DNA of 34,640 bases from Candidatus Ozemobacteraceae bacterium (GTDB taxonomy: Bacteria; Muiribacteriota; Ozemobacteria; Ozemobacterales; Ozemobacteraceae), in assembly GCA_035373905.1 (NCBI GenBank), contig DAOSOK010000046.1, forward strand, positions 1-34,640. The letters run 5' to 3'. Numbering within the stretch: position 1 is the first letter of the stretch; every line of letters begins with the position of its first letter. Below the pieces are notes generated by a model that saw only the letters and a program-made list of their open reading frames with translations, did no database searches and was not told the DNA's origin. Below are positions 7,129-15,027 of this stretch, one piece after another. The position numbers and the translations under genes are program-made.

Positions 7129-8814
7129 ATGCCGACGCACGCAGCGATCCGCGCAGTGAATATAGTAATATATATATTCATGCTCGTATCGTTCGCCGCC
7201 TGCTCTTATTCCGCTTCGGCCGCGAATCTCGAGAAGAAGGAGATCACCGTCAGAAGGGGAAGCCGGGACTACTCCTGCCTCCTGATCCGAAGCCAGGTGA
7301 ACCCGTCGCAGTGGTTCTGCATGCTGACGAACCCGGCCTTGGCCGAATATCAGGAAGACAAGGTTACCCATCCGAATCTCTGGTACTACCGGTTCCAACG
7401 GCCCGACCCCCGCAATCCTAACCGGATGCAGGATTTCGGCGTTCTCCGGTGCGGCTTCGCGTTGTTTCCGCCGCCTGACGTAGTGCGGACCCTGGTTTCC
7501 AGGCTGCCACGGTCGGGGCGCGGGCCGACGACGATCCGCATGCTGCCGGCCGACGAGATGGAGATACGTATCAAGCCGCCCGGACGGAAAGCGGTGATCG
7601 GCGTCGCGAGCGTTTCTCGAGGGATCGGCGGGTTCTCGGACAGCGAACTGACCGATTTTTTCGTGACCCTCGAAAAAAACGATGCAGACCTTGCCGACAG
7701 GCTCCTCCTCGACAAGACGGGGCTCGAATTCGAACTTTCGGCGCGACTGGCTCCACGCGGCGATCTCTCCTGGCGCGATCGGATTTCGGCGACGGCTTCG
7801 CCCGCCGCAACGCTCGTCACACGCGATGTCACGAAACACGAGTTTGCCGGGCCGGCGGCACCGGCGGGCACGGGAAAGCGCGACTGGCGCAGAGCGGGAC
7901 CTGGCCGTCAGCAGATCATCGACAAGACCGGCTCCGCCCCGATGGGCTCCTCGTCGAAAGCGACGATCAGCAAAGGCCGGCGGGCGTTGCAGGAAACCAG
8001 GCTGCTCGAGCGGGAGCGGACGGCGCAACGGGTCGCCTGCAAGGGCTTTTTCACCTTCCTCCCCTACCCTGAGTCCATTCGCAAGGAACACATGATTCTC
8101 GAAGATGCCCAGACGGACTGGGACTGCACCTACTTCGCCCTGCCCATGATCCGGCTTCCCGAATCGATCGAGATCGAGAGCATCGCGATGCGGGTATCCC
8201 TGATGCGGGGCAGAGACGAATACGCCCGGCAGGTCGCCCTCTGGAAGCCCAATACGAAGTGGCGCGACGAGGACAAGCTTCCGAAGACCATGCTCCGCTT
8301 TTCCCTGAAAGACCTGCTGGCCGGCGCCGGCAAGCCTCTCGATGACGCCGTTTTTCGCGTCGTCAGCACCGTTTCCCTCGGCGACGGGAACAAGCTGGAG
8401 AACATCGAGGAAACCCCCGTCGTGACGGGCGACATCCCGCTCACGAACCCTCTTTCGATCGCCGACCTCCTGACGCTGGACTTCCATCTGCTGGACTGGA
8501 CAGCCCCGACGAGCGATCCGAACCGCCTGACGAAGGTCGAGGTCAACCTCCGCCAGGAGCGCCGCAGCTTGTCGAAAACCCTTCAGAACGAGAAGCGGGC
8601 CGGAGAACAGGTCGTTCCTGAAGCGCTCGTCTGGCTCGTCAAAGCTGGTTCGCTCGACACCCCCGGGGCCGTCGAGGCAAACGTGTTTTTCCGTACGGCT
8701 GCCGGCCGACGGATTCCCTGGGCGTTGAACGGCCAGCCCCGCGAACAGGATTTCACGGGCGGCGTGTGGTATTTCACGGACGAAGACTGGAAACCCTCGT
8801 CCGATGTGCGCTGA
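7129..8814 (+). CDS. Secreted protein A of a paralogous set, unknown function
   Basis: The start codon lies three bases after the secretin stop. The 561-residue product begins with a signal sequence containing IVIYIFMLVSFAACS; the C-S-Y context could be a lipobox, but the consensus is weak. I recognise no known family. Along its length it parallels the next gene: a strand-rich N-terminus with NPSQWFCML (NQWYYV in the next), then a region ending VLRCGFALFPPPDVVRTLVSRL (VMQCAVNLALPPGGLDQLKNEL), and a C-terminal VWYFTDEDW (QWYLTDLDF). The two appear to be divergent full-length paralogs. A Ser/Arg/Lys-rich middle section (about 240-290) may be a linker. Its location after the secretin suggests it could be a partner or cargo of that channel. 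Confidence 0.72.
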   Translation: MPTHAAIRAVNIVIYIFMLVSFAACSYSASAANLEKKEITVRRGSRDYSCLLIRSQVNPSQWFCMLTNPALAEYQEDKVTHPNLWYYRFQRPDPRNPNRMQDFGVLRCGFALFPPPDVVRTLVSRLPRSGRGPTTIRMLPADEMEIRIKPPGRKAVIGVASVSRGIGGFSDSELTDFFVTLEKNDADLADRLLLDKTGLEFELSARLAPRGDLSWRDRISATASPAATLVTRDVTKHEFAGPAAPAGTGKRDWRRAGPGRQQIIDKTGSAPMGSSSKATISKGRRALQETRLLERERTAQRVACKGFFTFLPYPESIRKEHMILEDAQTDWDCTYFALPMIRLPESIEIESIAMRVSLMRGRDEYARQVALWKPNTKWRDEDKLPKTMLRFSLKDLLAGAGKPLDDAVFRVVSTVSLGDGNKLENIEETPVVTGDIPLTNPLSIADLLTLDFHLLDWTAPTSDPNRLTKVEVNLRQERRSLSKTLQNEKRAGEQVVPEALVWLVKAGSLDTPGAVEANVFFRTAAGRRIPWALNGQPREQDFTGGVWYFTDEDWKPSSDVR

Positions 8815-8877
8815 TTCACGGATACATCACGTCGTTGAAGGCGTGAACTGATATCGAAAAAAGGAGAAGTAGGGAGA

Positions 8878-10731
8878 ATGAGAACGTTCTTGTATCTGGC
8901 TGTCTGTATCATGGTTTTATGCGCGAGTCCGGCGGTTTGGGCTCAGGCGAGTCTGGCTGATGGGGATTCCACGGATTTCACCATCACCGTCGACGGTCAT
9001 AAGGAGCATGTGACCTGCATTCAAGATGCCGTCAAACCCAACCAGTGGTATTACGTCCCCAGCAAGATCCGACTCGACACGATGAAGGATGCCACGACCA
9101 AGAAGGAAATCCCGGTGTTTTCCCTGGTGAAATACCAGGCCAAGGATCCCGAGGATCCTCAGAAACTTCTGGAAGGCGGCGTGATGCAGTGTGCCGTCAA
9201 TCTGGCGCTCCCCCCCGGCGGCCTCGATCAGCTGAAAAACGAACTGGCCAAGCACACCGGCAAAAAGAATACCGAAATTCTGCTTTCTCCGCTTTCGATG
9301 GTTGATGCGAAGCTCACCGTCTGGGGTCCCGGCGGCGAGAAGCTGGGCGATGCTCCCCAAGCTCCCGATATCGCACCGGCGTTCGCCAACCAGTCGATTC
9401 CGATCCAGATCAACCTGAACAAGCTTGGCGCCGACTTCTCCGACGCCCTTGTCAAGTCCGGCGGCGGCATCCCGATCAACATCACCTTCAGCTTCAACGG
9501 TCTCACGCCGAAGGCCGGCTTCAAAGTCACCCTCGACTACGACCAGACCTTCAAACACCTCAGCACCGATTCCAAGGCGCGTGTCTCCTGGAACAGCTGG
9601 TTCTGCAGCGGCAGCGCCAAGGCCGACATCTCGACGGTGCGCGAAAATCTCGTCACGAACAAGTGTCTGACGATCGAGAGCATCTCCGGCGAGCACTTCA
9701 CCGACGAGCAGATCGACAAATACATGCTGCCGATCATCGAGAAACTGCAGCAGGAAATGTTCTCCATGCAGGAACCCGAGAAGATCGACCCCGCCAAGGC
9801 CGCCGAGCCTGATGCGGGTGGCCGCGGCATCGTCAAGGTCGGCGTCAGCTTCGCCCTCAAGTCCGTCGAGAAGGTGAAGAAGGGCAAGACCGTCATCTCG
9901 ATGAACCGCCAGCAGATCATGAAGCGCCAGACCGCCGTCGGCGGCGTCATCACCCTGGCCAACTGGCCCAAGGACGTCCAGGACAAGTGCGTCATCACCA
10001 TGCCGGCCGGCAACTGGGCAAGCGCCTGGTACAGCCTGCCCGACGTCGGCGATGCCGGCGCCGTCGGCATCACCGAAGTCGCCGTCACCGTCAAGGTGCT
10101 CGATCCGGCCGGCAAGCCGGTCGCCAAGTGCCCGACTCAGATGGCGAAGTGGACCGCCAAGGAAGGCGTCTGGAAAGACGCGAAGAATAACGAGCGCTAT
10201 ACTCTTCTCTTCCCGATGGCCGGCGTGCTCGACGCATACAAGGGCAAGGAAAGCGAACTCAAATACGAGCAGACCATCAACGTGACGCAGGTCGTGGGCG
10301 GCCAGACGAAGAAGTTCACCTTCAAGTCCGTCGACCAGATGTTCGACGGCGAAGCCGCGATCTCGACCCCGATGGCCAACCTCGAGACGATCAACCTCAG
10401 CGGCACGCTCGTGACCTTCTACGGCAGCAACTTCCCCGACAACGAGCTCATGCCCGCGGCGTTCAAGGGCAAGCCCTCCGACCTGACGAACGTGAACGTC
10501 AGCCTCAAGACCAAGAAGCCGGCCAAGACCTACACCGGCACCATCACCCCGAAGACGACCGACTTCTTCGTACTCGTGGAAAAGGCCCCCGGCGACGAGG
10601 AGCCCGAGATCGAGGCGAAGGTCACGTTCAACTCCAAGAAGAACAAGAAGGAAATCGTCATCAAAAACCTGATCGAGGAAATCGGCGACCAGTGGTATCT
10701 CACCGACCTCGACTTCCTGCCCGAAAGCTGA
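8878..10731 (+). CDS. Secreted protein B of a paralogous set, unknown function
   Basis: The start is decided by a strong AAGGAG upstream (about 8863-8868) and a second purine-rich GGGAG closer to the ATG, suggesting efficient translation. Residues 1-22 form a signal peptide ending AVWAQA. The mature protein has about 595 residues, is rich in Lys and beta-type segments, and shows a very strong preference for C-ending codons, as expected of an abundant protein. It matches protein A in segment order, including VKPNQWYYVPSKI near the start and QWYLTDLDFLPES at the very end. No catalytic motif is visible. It is followed by a strong hairpin. It is a candidate abundant periplasmic or surface structural protein. 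Confidence 0.75.
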   Translation: MRTFLYLAVCIMVLCASPAVWAQASLADGDSTDFTITVDGHKEHVTCIQDAVKPNQWYYVPSKIRLDTMKDATTKKEIPVFSLVKYQAKDPEDPQKLLEGGVMQCAVNLALPPGGLDQLKNELAKHTGKKNTEILLSPLSMVDAKLTVWGPGGEKLGDAPQAPDIAPAFANQSIPIQINLNKLGADFSDALVKSGGGIPINITFSFNGLTPKAGFKVTLDYDQTFKHLSTDSKARVSWNSWFCSGSAKADISTVRENLVTNKCLTIESISGEHFTDEQIDKYMLPIIEKLQQEMFSMQEPEKIDPAKAAEPDAGGRGIVKVGVSFALKSVEKVKKGKTVISMNRQQIMKRQTAVGGVITLANWPKDVQDKCVITMPAGNWASAWYSLPDVGDAGAVGITEVAVTVKVLDPAGKPVAKCPTQMAKWTAKEGVWKDAKNNERYTLLFPMAGVLDAYKGKESELKYEQTINVTQVVGGQTKKFTFKSVDQMFDGEAAISTPMANLETINLSGTLVTFYGSNFPDNELMPAAFKGKPSDLTNVNVSLKTKKPAKTYTGTITPKTTDFFVLVEKAPGDEEPEIEAKVTFNSKKNKKEIVIKNLIEEIGDQWYLTDLDFLPES

Positions 10732-10744
10732 TCTGTGCCTGATG

Positions 10745-10774
10745 CCGGCCGCGCGGGGCAGCCCGCGCGGCCGG
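10745..10774 (+). terminator. Strong GC hairpin, terminator or attenuator
   Basis: A perfect 13-bp stem (CCGGCCGCGCGGG and its complement) closes on a GCAG tetraloop and is followed by TTTAT. It starts 13 bases after the stop of protein B and ends 11 bases before the next start codon. With only a short T-stretch it may terminate partially or protect the upstream mRNA, letting protein B be made in excess over the distal genes. Confidence 0.7.
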
Positions 10775-10785
10775 TTTATCCGAAT

Positions 10786-11493
10786 ATGAAAAGATACATA
10801 TATATATTATTGACTATTATGGGAGGATTCGGCCTGCCTGCGTTCGCCGCAGAACAGGAGCGGCTCGACGAAGGGCTGTCGACGATCCGCGTCGTCGCCA
10901 TTTCGCGGGAGTCCCGCAAGGTGACCTGCCTGCCCGTCGGGATCGAGGTTCATGCCCCGGAAGACCCCGTCCGGGAGCCGATCGTCATGAGGGTCGGCGG
11001 CGACGTCTCGGTGAACGCGCAGGTTTCGATCGTTGCGTCATCGACCGAGGTGGACGAACTGAAACGACGCATCGTCCGGGAACTCGGTCCTGAGTATTCG
11101 ATAGACTATTCAAAAAATCCCGTCTGGGCGCTCGACGTGAAAACCGGCGATGTTCCTCTCGCCAGCCGGGCCATGACGGAAGGCTCCCTTGCCGGATGGA
11201 GCTTCCTCGGCATGATTCCCGCCGAACTGGCCTCTCCGGCCGTCGTTCTGACCTTTACCGGGGAAATCAGAGTGCCGGCGCTTCAGAAGAAAAGCGGAGC
11301 GGTGCGAGCCGTACGGTCGATCACGATGTCCGGCTCCTCCTCGAGCTTTGCGAGCGGTGACGCGTTGACCGTCTCGCGAACGGATTCCGTCGCCGATGTG
11401 ACACAGAAGGGCTCATATCGCTCATCCCAGCTTTCTTCCGCAACCTTTCCCCTGACGGGGAGATGGGAAAAAACGATCGTTCCCGAACGCTGA
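10786..11493 (+). CDS. Secreted protein C, shorter relative of the paralogous set
   Basis: ATG 10786 is used because it begins a signal peptide (MKRYIYILLTIMGGFGLPAFA) and the frame upstream is occupied by the hairpin. The 235-residue product is beta-rich with a Ser-rich stretch near residues 180-200. No known domain was recognised. The segment VSVNAQVSIVASSTEVDELKRR resembles the Cys-containing segment of proteins A and B followed by their L-K-x-x-L helix, so I infer it is a reduced third member; this is less certain than the A/B pairing. The codons for residues 3-10 are unusually AT-rich. No clear ribosome-binding site is present. Confidence 0.68.
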   Translation: MKRYIYILLTIMGGFGLPAFAAEQERLDEGLSTIRVVAISRESRKVTCLPVGIEVHAPEDPVREPIVMRVGGDVSVNAQVSIVASSTEVDELKRRIVRELGPEYSIDYSKNPVWALDVKTGDVPLASRAMTEGSLAGWSFLGMIPAELASPAVVLTFTGEIRVPALQKKSGAVRAVRSITMSGSSSSFASGDALTVSRTDSVADVTQKGSYRSSQLSSATFPLTGRWEKTIVPER

Positions 11494-11508
11494 ACCGGAG
11501 CTCACCGA

Positions 11509-14500
11509 ATGCCGTCGACACAGCACCTCCTCCCCCACGGTCTCCGATGGTCGGCGACGGTGTCTCTGCTTGCGCTTGTGCTGCTCATCGGAATCTGGGG
11601 CTGCGGCGGTGGCGGAGGCGGAGGTGGCGGCGCGGTTTCGGGCGGCATCATCATGGGAAATCTCCAGGGCATTTCGAACGCCGCGGCATGGACGGGCGAG
11701 GCCTGGATCGAAGAGTATCCCTCCATCCGGTCGACGGTTGCCTCGACGGGAGCCTTCCTGCTGACGGGTGTTCCGGCAGATCAGGCCTGCCGCGTGGTCG
11801 CCCGCATCACGTATCCGGCCGGAACCGTTCTCGGAATTCGCGCCTCGGGCGCTGCCGGATCGAACACCCTGTGGGCGCGATCCGGTCCGATTCAGGCCGG
11901 ATACACCGAAATCGCACACGTCCTGACCCTCGAGCCCGGCGTGAAAGCGTTGACGGGCTATCTTCTCGACGAGGCGGGAAAACCCGTCACGGACGGCAGG
12001 ATCACGTTCTGGGGCATCACCCTCTCGTCCGCCATCGACGGGAGTTTCCGCGTTCCGGAACTCCCCTCCTCCACCCGCGAACTCTCCCTGTCTCTCCAGG
12101 CCCCCGGCAGGCAGACGAACCTCTTTTCGGTTGGGATGCCGGACACGGAGTATCCGCCCGTTTTCCGGATCGTGATGCTGCCGGCAACGTCCGGGAATCA
12201 TCCTCCCGTGCTGTTCGTTGCATCGGCCCCGGAGGCCGTTTCGCCCGGTCAGCGGGTGCCGATCGGTGTTGCGATCGACGATCCCGACGCCGCCGATGCG
12301 GTTCTCGCGCCTTCGTGGGAGTCTTCGGCCGGAACGCTTGAAGCCGGAACCGATATATTGCACCGGATATGGACGGCTCCCGCCGAAGGCGGCCTGGCGA
12401 CGGTCACGATCCGCGTCACGGACCATGCCGGCGTTCCCGGAGAGGCGCAGGTTGCCTGGGCGGTCGGCGGCATCACGGGCGTCCTGCCGCGAATCGCGAC
12501 GTTCACGCCGCAGAGCGGCGTTCCGGGATCCTGGGTGACGATCACGGGAACCGGCTTCGCGAGCTCGGCGGGCGGAACTCCCGACGTCCGGTTCAACGGC
12601 CTGTCGGCGACTCTCAAGGAATGGAGCGCGACCAGGATCGTCGCGATGGTTCCCGAAGAAGCCGAAACGGGGCCTCTCAGCGTCGTGACGAGGGACGGCG
12701 GTACGACCGCGGCCACGTTCACGGTCGTGGATTACCAGATCGTGATGACGCCTCTCTATGGCCCGCCGGAAACCATCATCACCCTTCAGGGGTTCGGTTT
12801 CGACGCCGACAATCCGGGACAGGTCCTGGTGAACGGCCGCGAGGCGACGGTCCTCCTGTGGGCGGACAAGACGATCCAGGCGCGCGTTCCCCGACTGGCC
12901 ACGACGGGGCCCGTAACGGCCGTCATCCGGGGCCGGTCGCACGCGGGCGAGACGTTCACCGTCTCGAAAGCGACGGCCGTGTCCCCCGCCCGCGCGCTCC
13001 GCGGCGCCTCGATCACGATGATGGGCGCCGGTTTCGGTCCCGACCAGGGCACGAGCGAGCTGCGGCTCGCCTCGGGCGTCGTCGTCACGCCCGATTCCTG
13101 GGATGACGGCGAAATCACCTTCACGATTCCCCCGCAGGCCGTGACGGGCCCTGTGTCCGTCAAGATATGGGGCTTGACGATCCAGTCTCCGAGCCTGTCG
13201 GTCGAGTATGCGAACAAATACCAGGTCGCGGACACCTGGTCCGGCAAGCGATACAGCGCGTTCCCGATGACGCCGGGCATCGCTGTCGCGGGCGACGGGA
13301 CGGTGTTTCTCGCCGACCGCGACAACTGCGTCATCTGGAAGTTCTCGCCCGACGGTTCGACCGTTTCCCGGATCGGGTCGAAAGGCCAGGAACCCGGACA
13401 GCTGCTCGATCCGTGGGGCCTCCTCATCGATCGTGACGGCAATCTCTGGGTGTCGGACCGCGGCAATCACCGGCTCCAGAAGACCGACCAGGCCGGCAAC
13501 CTAATCCTGACCGTCGGAACCGCCGGCGCGGACCCGGGCAAGTTCAATGCCCCTTCGGGCATGGCGGTGGATGCGGCGGGCAACATCTGGGTCGCCGATG
13601 CCGACAACAACAGGCTCCAGCAGTTCGCGCCGGACGGCACCTTCCTGCAGGCGATCGGTACCGTCGGCACCGGCGACGGCGAGTTCAATTATCCCAACGG
13701 CGTCGCGATTTCCGCCATCGGCGACATCTACGTCGCAGATACCGACAACAACAGGATTCATCGGCTGGATTCGAGCGGCAATGCGATCGGCTGGTGGGGC
13801 CTCGACAACCTTGGAAGCACGGGGTGGCATGTCGCCGGCTCCGGCCGGACAGGCGCCCAGGGCAGCGCTCTGTGGCAGTTCTCCAGCCCGACCGCCCTCG
13901 GCTTCGAGGCAGGCGGAAAGCTGATCGTGGCCGACACGGGCAACAACCGGCTCCAGGTTCTGCCTGTCGGCCCCGGCGTCGCGTCGCAAATCGCGACGGG
14001 CGGCGAACAGGCAGGTCAGCTCGATGGTCCGACCGGCATCGCCGTCAGTGGTGCAAGCGTCTGGGTGGCGGATTACGGGAACTCCCGCGCGCAGAAGTTC
14101 AGTGTCGCCGGTGCCTTTGAGGCCGAGCGGAAGCCGGATCTCTCCGGCCTGCTGACCATGTGCGACCGCATCGCTGTGGATGAACGGCGGGGCCTGGCCT
14201 ATGTTTCCGACGGAGCCGAGGGCCTGATCAACGTCTTCACGACGTCGGGCGCCTTCGTCCGGCGCATCGGATCGAAAGGAACGGGCGACGGCCAGATGCG
14301 CGGACCTTCCGGGCTCCAGGTCGCCGACGACGGCTCGCTTTGGGTCGTCGATTCCGGCAACGCTCGGCTGCACCGGTTCGATCCCGACGGACGGTTGGCT
14401 CAGACCATCGGCGGCTTCGGCACGGGGAACGGCCAATTCCGGTCGCCGGCCGGCCTCGAGCTCCTGCCCAACGGCGACCTGATGATCGCCGACGCCGACA

Positions 14501-15009
14501 ACCACCGCATCCAGATTCTCGGCCCCGACGGGACATGGAAGAAGAGTATTGGCACCTTCGGCCACGGCAACGGGGAGTTCGACACCCCCCGCGGCGTCGC
14601 CGTAGATATATCAGGAAATATATACGTTGCCGACACTGCGAACGCGAGGGTGCAGAAGTTCTCCGCCGGCGGCACGTTCCTCGGCTGGTGGGGCGCCGAC
14701 ACCGCTGACGGGGACGGCTGGCATGGAACGGACACGTCGATATCTGCCAAGCCCGACCAGGGCCCGTGCAGATTTCTCGGCCCGTCCGACATCGCCGTCG
14801 ACTCGGAAGGTTCGATTTTCGTCATCGACGGGGCGGCGGGCGTCATGCAGAAGTTCTCCCCCGAGCATGCATCCGAGGAATACGCCGGGTATCTCGTACG
14901 GGTCGATCTCGGCCCCGATCTTCGCGGCATCGCCGTCGATGAAGCCGGTATCCTGTATCTGACGGCGAGCGATCAGATGATCAGGTCGATGACCCCGTCG
15001 CTGCAATGA
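11509..15009 (+). CDS. Giant lipoprotein with IPT domains and 12 NHL blades
   Basis: The signal peptide ends L-I-G-I-W-G-C with Cys 32 as the lipidation site, followed by a run of nine glycines. A carboxypeptidase-regulatory-like beta region (about 45-225) and an Ig-like domain (about 230-322) follow. Next are three IPT/TIG domains: about 326-408, 408-485 and 485-567, each opening with a P-x-x-G-x-x-V/I-T-I/L strand. The rest (about 570-1166) is twelve NHL repeats of the form G-I-A-V-D-x-x-G-N-I-Y-V-A-D-x-x-N-N-R-I-Q. Blades 4 and 10 share the same long GWWG-x-D insertion, suggesting two six-bladed propellers made by duplication. NHL propellers usually bind proteins, sugars or RNA; here it would sit outside the inner membrane. 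The start lies 15 bases after the previous stop. Confidence 0.88.
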   Translation: MPSTQHLLPHGLRWSATVSLLALVLLIGIWGCGGGGGGGGGAVSGGIIMGNLQGISNAAAWTGEAWIEEYPSIRSTVASTGAFLLTGVPADQACRVVARITYPAGTVLGIRASGAAGSNTLWARSGPIQAGYTEIAHVLTLEPGVKALTGYLLDEAGKPVTDGRITFWGITLSSAIDGSFRVPELPSSTRELSLSLQAPGRQTNLFSVGMPDTEYPPVFRIVMLPATSGNHPPVLFVASAPEAVSPGQRVPIGVAIDDPDAADAVLAPSWESSAGTLEAGTDILHRIWTAPAEGGLATVTIRVTDHAGVPGEAQVAWAVGGITGVLPRIATFTPQSGVPGSWVTITGTGFASSAGGTPDVRFNGLSATLKEWSATRIVAMVPEEAETGPLSVVTRDGGTTAATFTVVDYQIVMTPLYGPPETIITLQGFGFDADNPGQVLVNGREATVLLWADKTIQARVPRLATTGPVTAVIRGRSHAGETFTVSKATAVSPARALRGASITMMGAGFGPDQGTSELRLASGVVVTPDSWDDGEITFTIPPQAVTGPVSVKIWGLTIQSPSLSVEYANKYQVADTWSGKRYSAFPMTPGIAVAGDGTVFLADRDNCVIWKFSPDGSTVSRIGSKGQEPGQLLDPWGLLIDRDGNLWVSDRGNHRLQKTDQAGNLILTVGTAGADPGKFNAPSGMAVDAAGNIWVADADNNRLQQFAPDGTFLQAIGTVGTGDGEFNYPNGVAISAIGDIYVADTDNNRIHRLDSSGNAIGWWGLDNLGSTGWHVAGSGRTGAQGSALWQFSSPTALGFEAGGKLIVADTGNNRLQVLPVGPGVASQIATGGEQAGQLDGPTGIAVSGASVWVADYGNSRAQKFSVAGAFEAERKPDLSGLLTMCDRIAVDERRGLAYVSDGAEGLINVFTTSGAFVRRIGSKGTGDGQMRGPSGLQVADDGSLWVVDSGNARLHRFDPDGRLAQTIGGFGTGNGQFRSPAGLELLPNGDLMIADADNHRIQILGPDGTWKKSIGTFGHGNGEFDTPRGVAVDISGNIYVADTANARVQKFSAGGTFLGWWGADTADGDGWHGTDTSISAKPDQGPCRFLGPSDIAVDSEGSIFVIDGAAGVMQKFSPEHASEEYAGYLVRVDLGPDLRGIAVDEAGILYLTASDQMIRSMTPSLQ

Positions 15010-15027
15010 CCTTCGCAGGAGGCATAT

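Noticed and set aside
6745..8487. 580-codon - strand frame opposite the secretin and protein A
   Set aside because: It spans two well-supported genes on the other strand and shows no domain; a GC-rich shadow.
11422..13470. 682-codon - strand frame opposite the NHL lipoprotein
   Set aside because: Composition is Arg/Gly/Asp-rich as expected for antisense of GC-rich coding DNA; the + strand gene has clear IPT and NHL domains.
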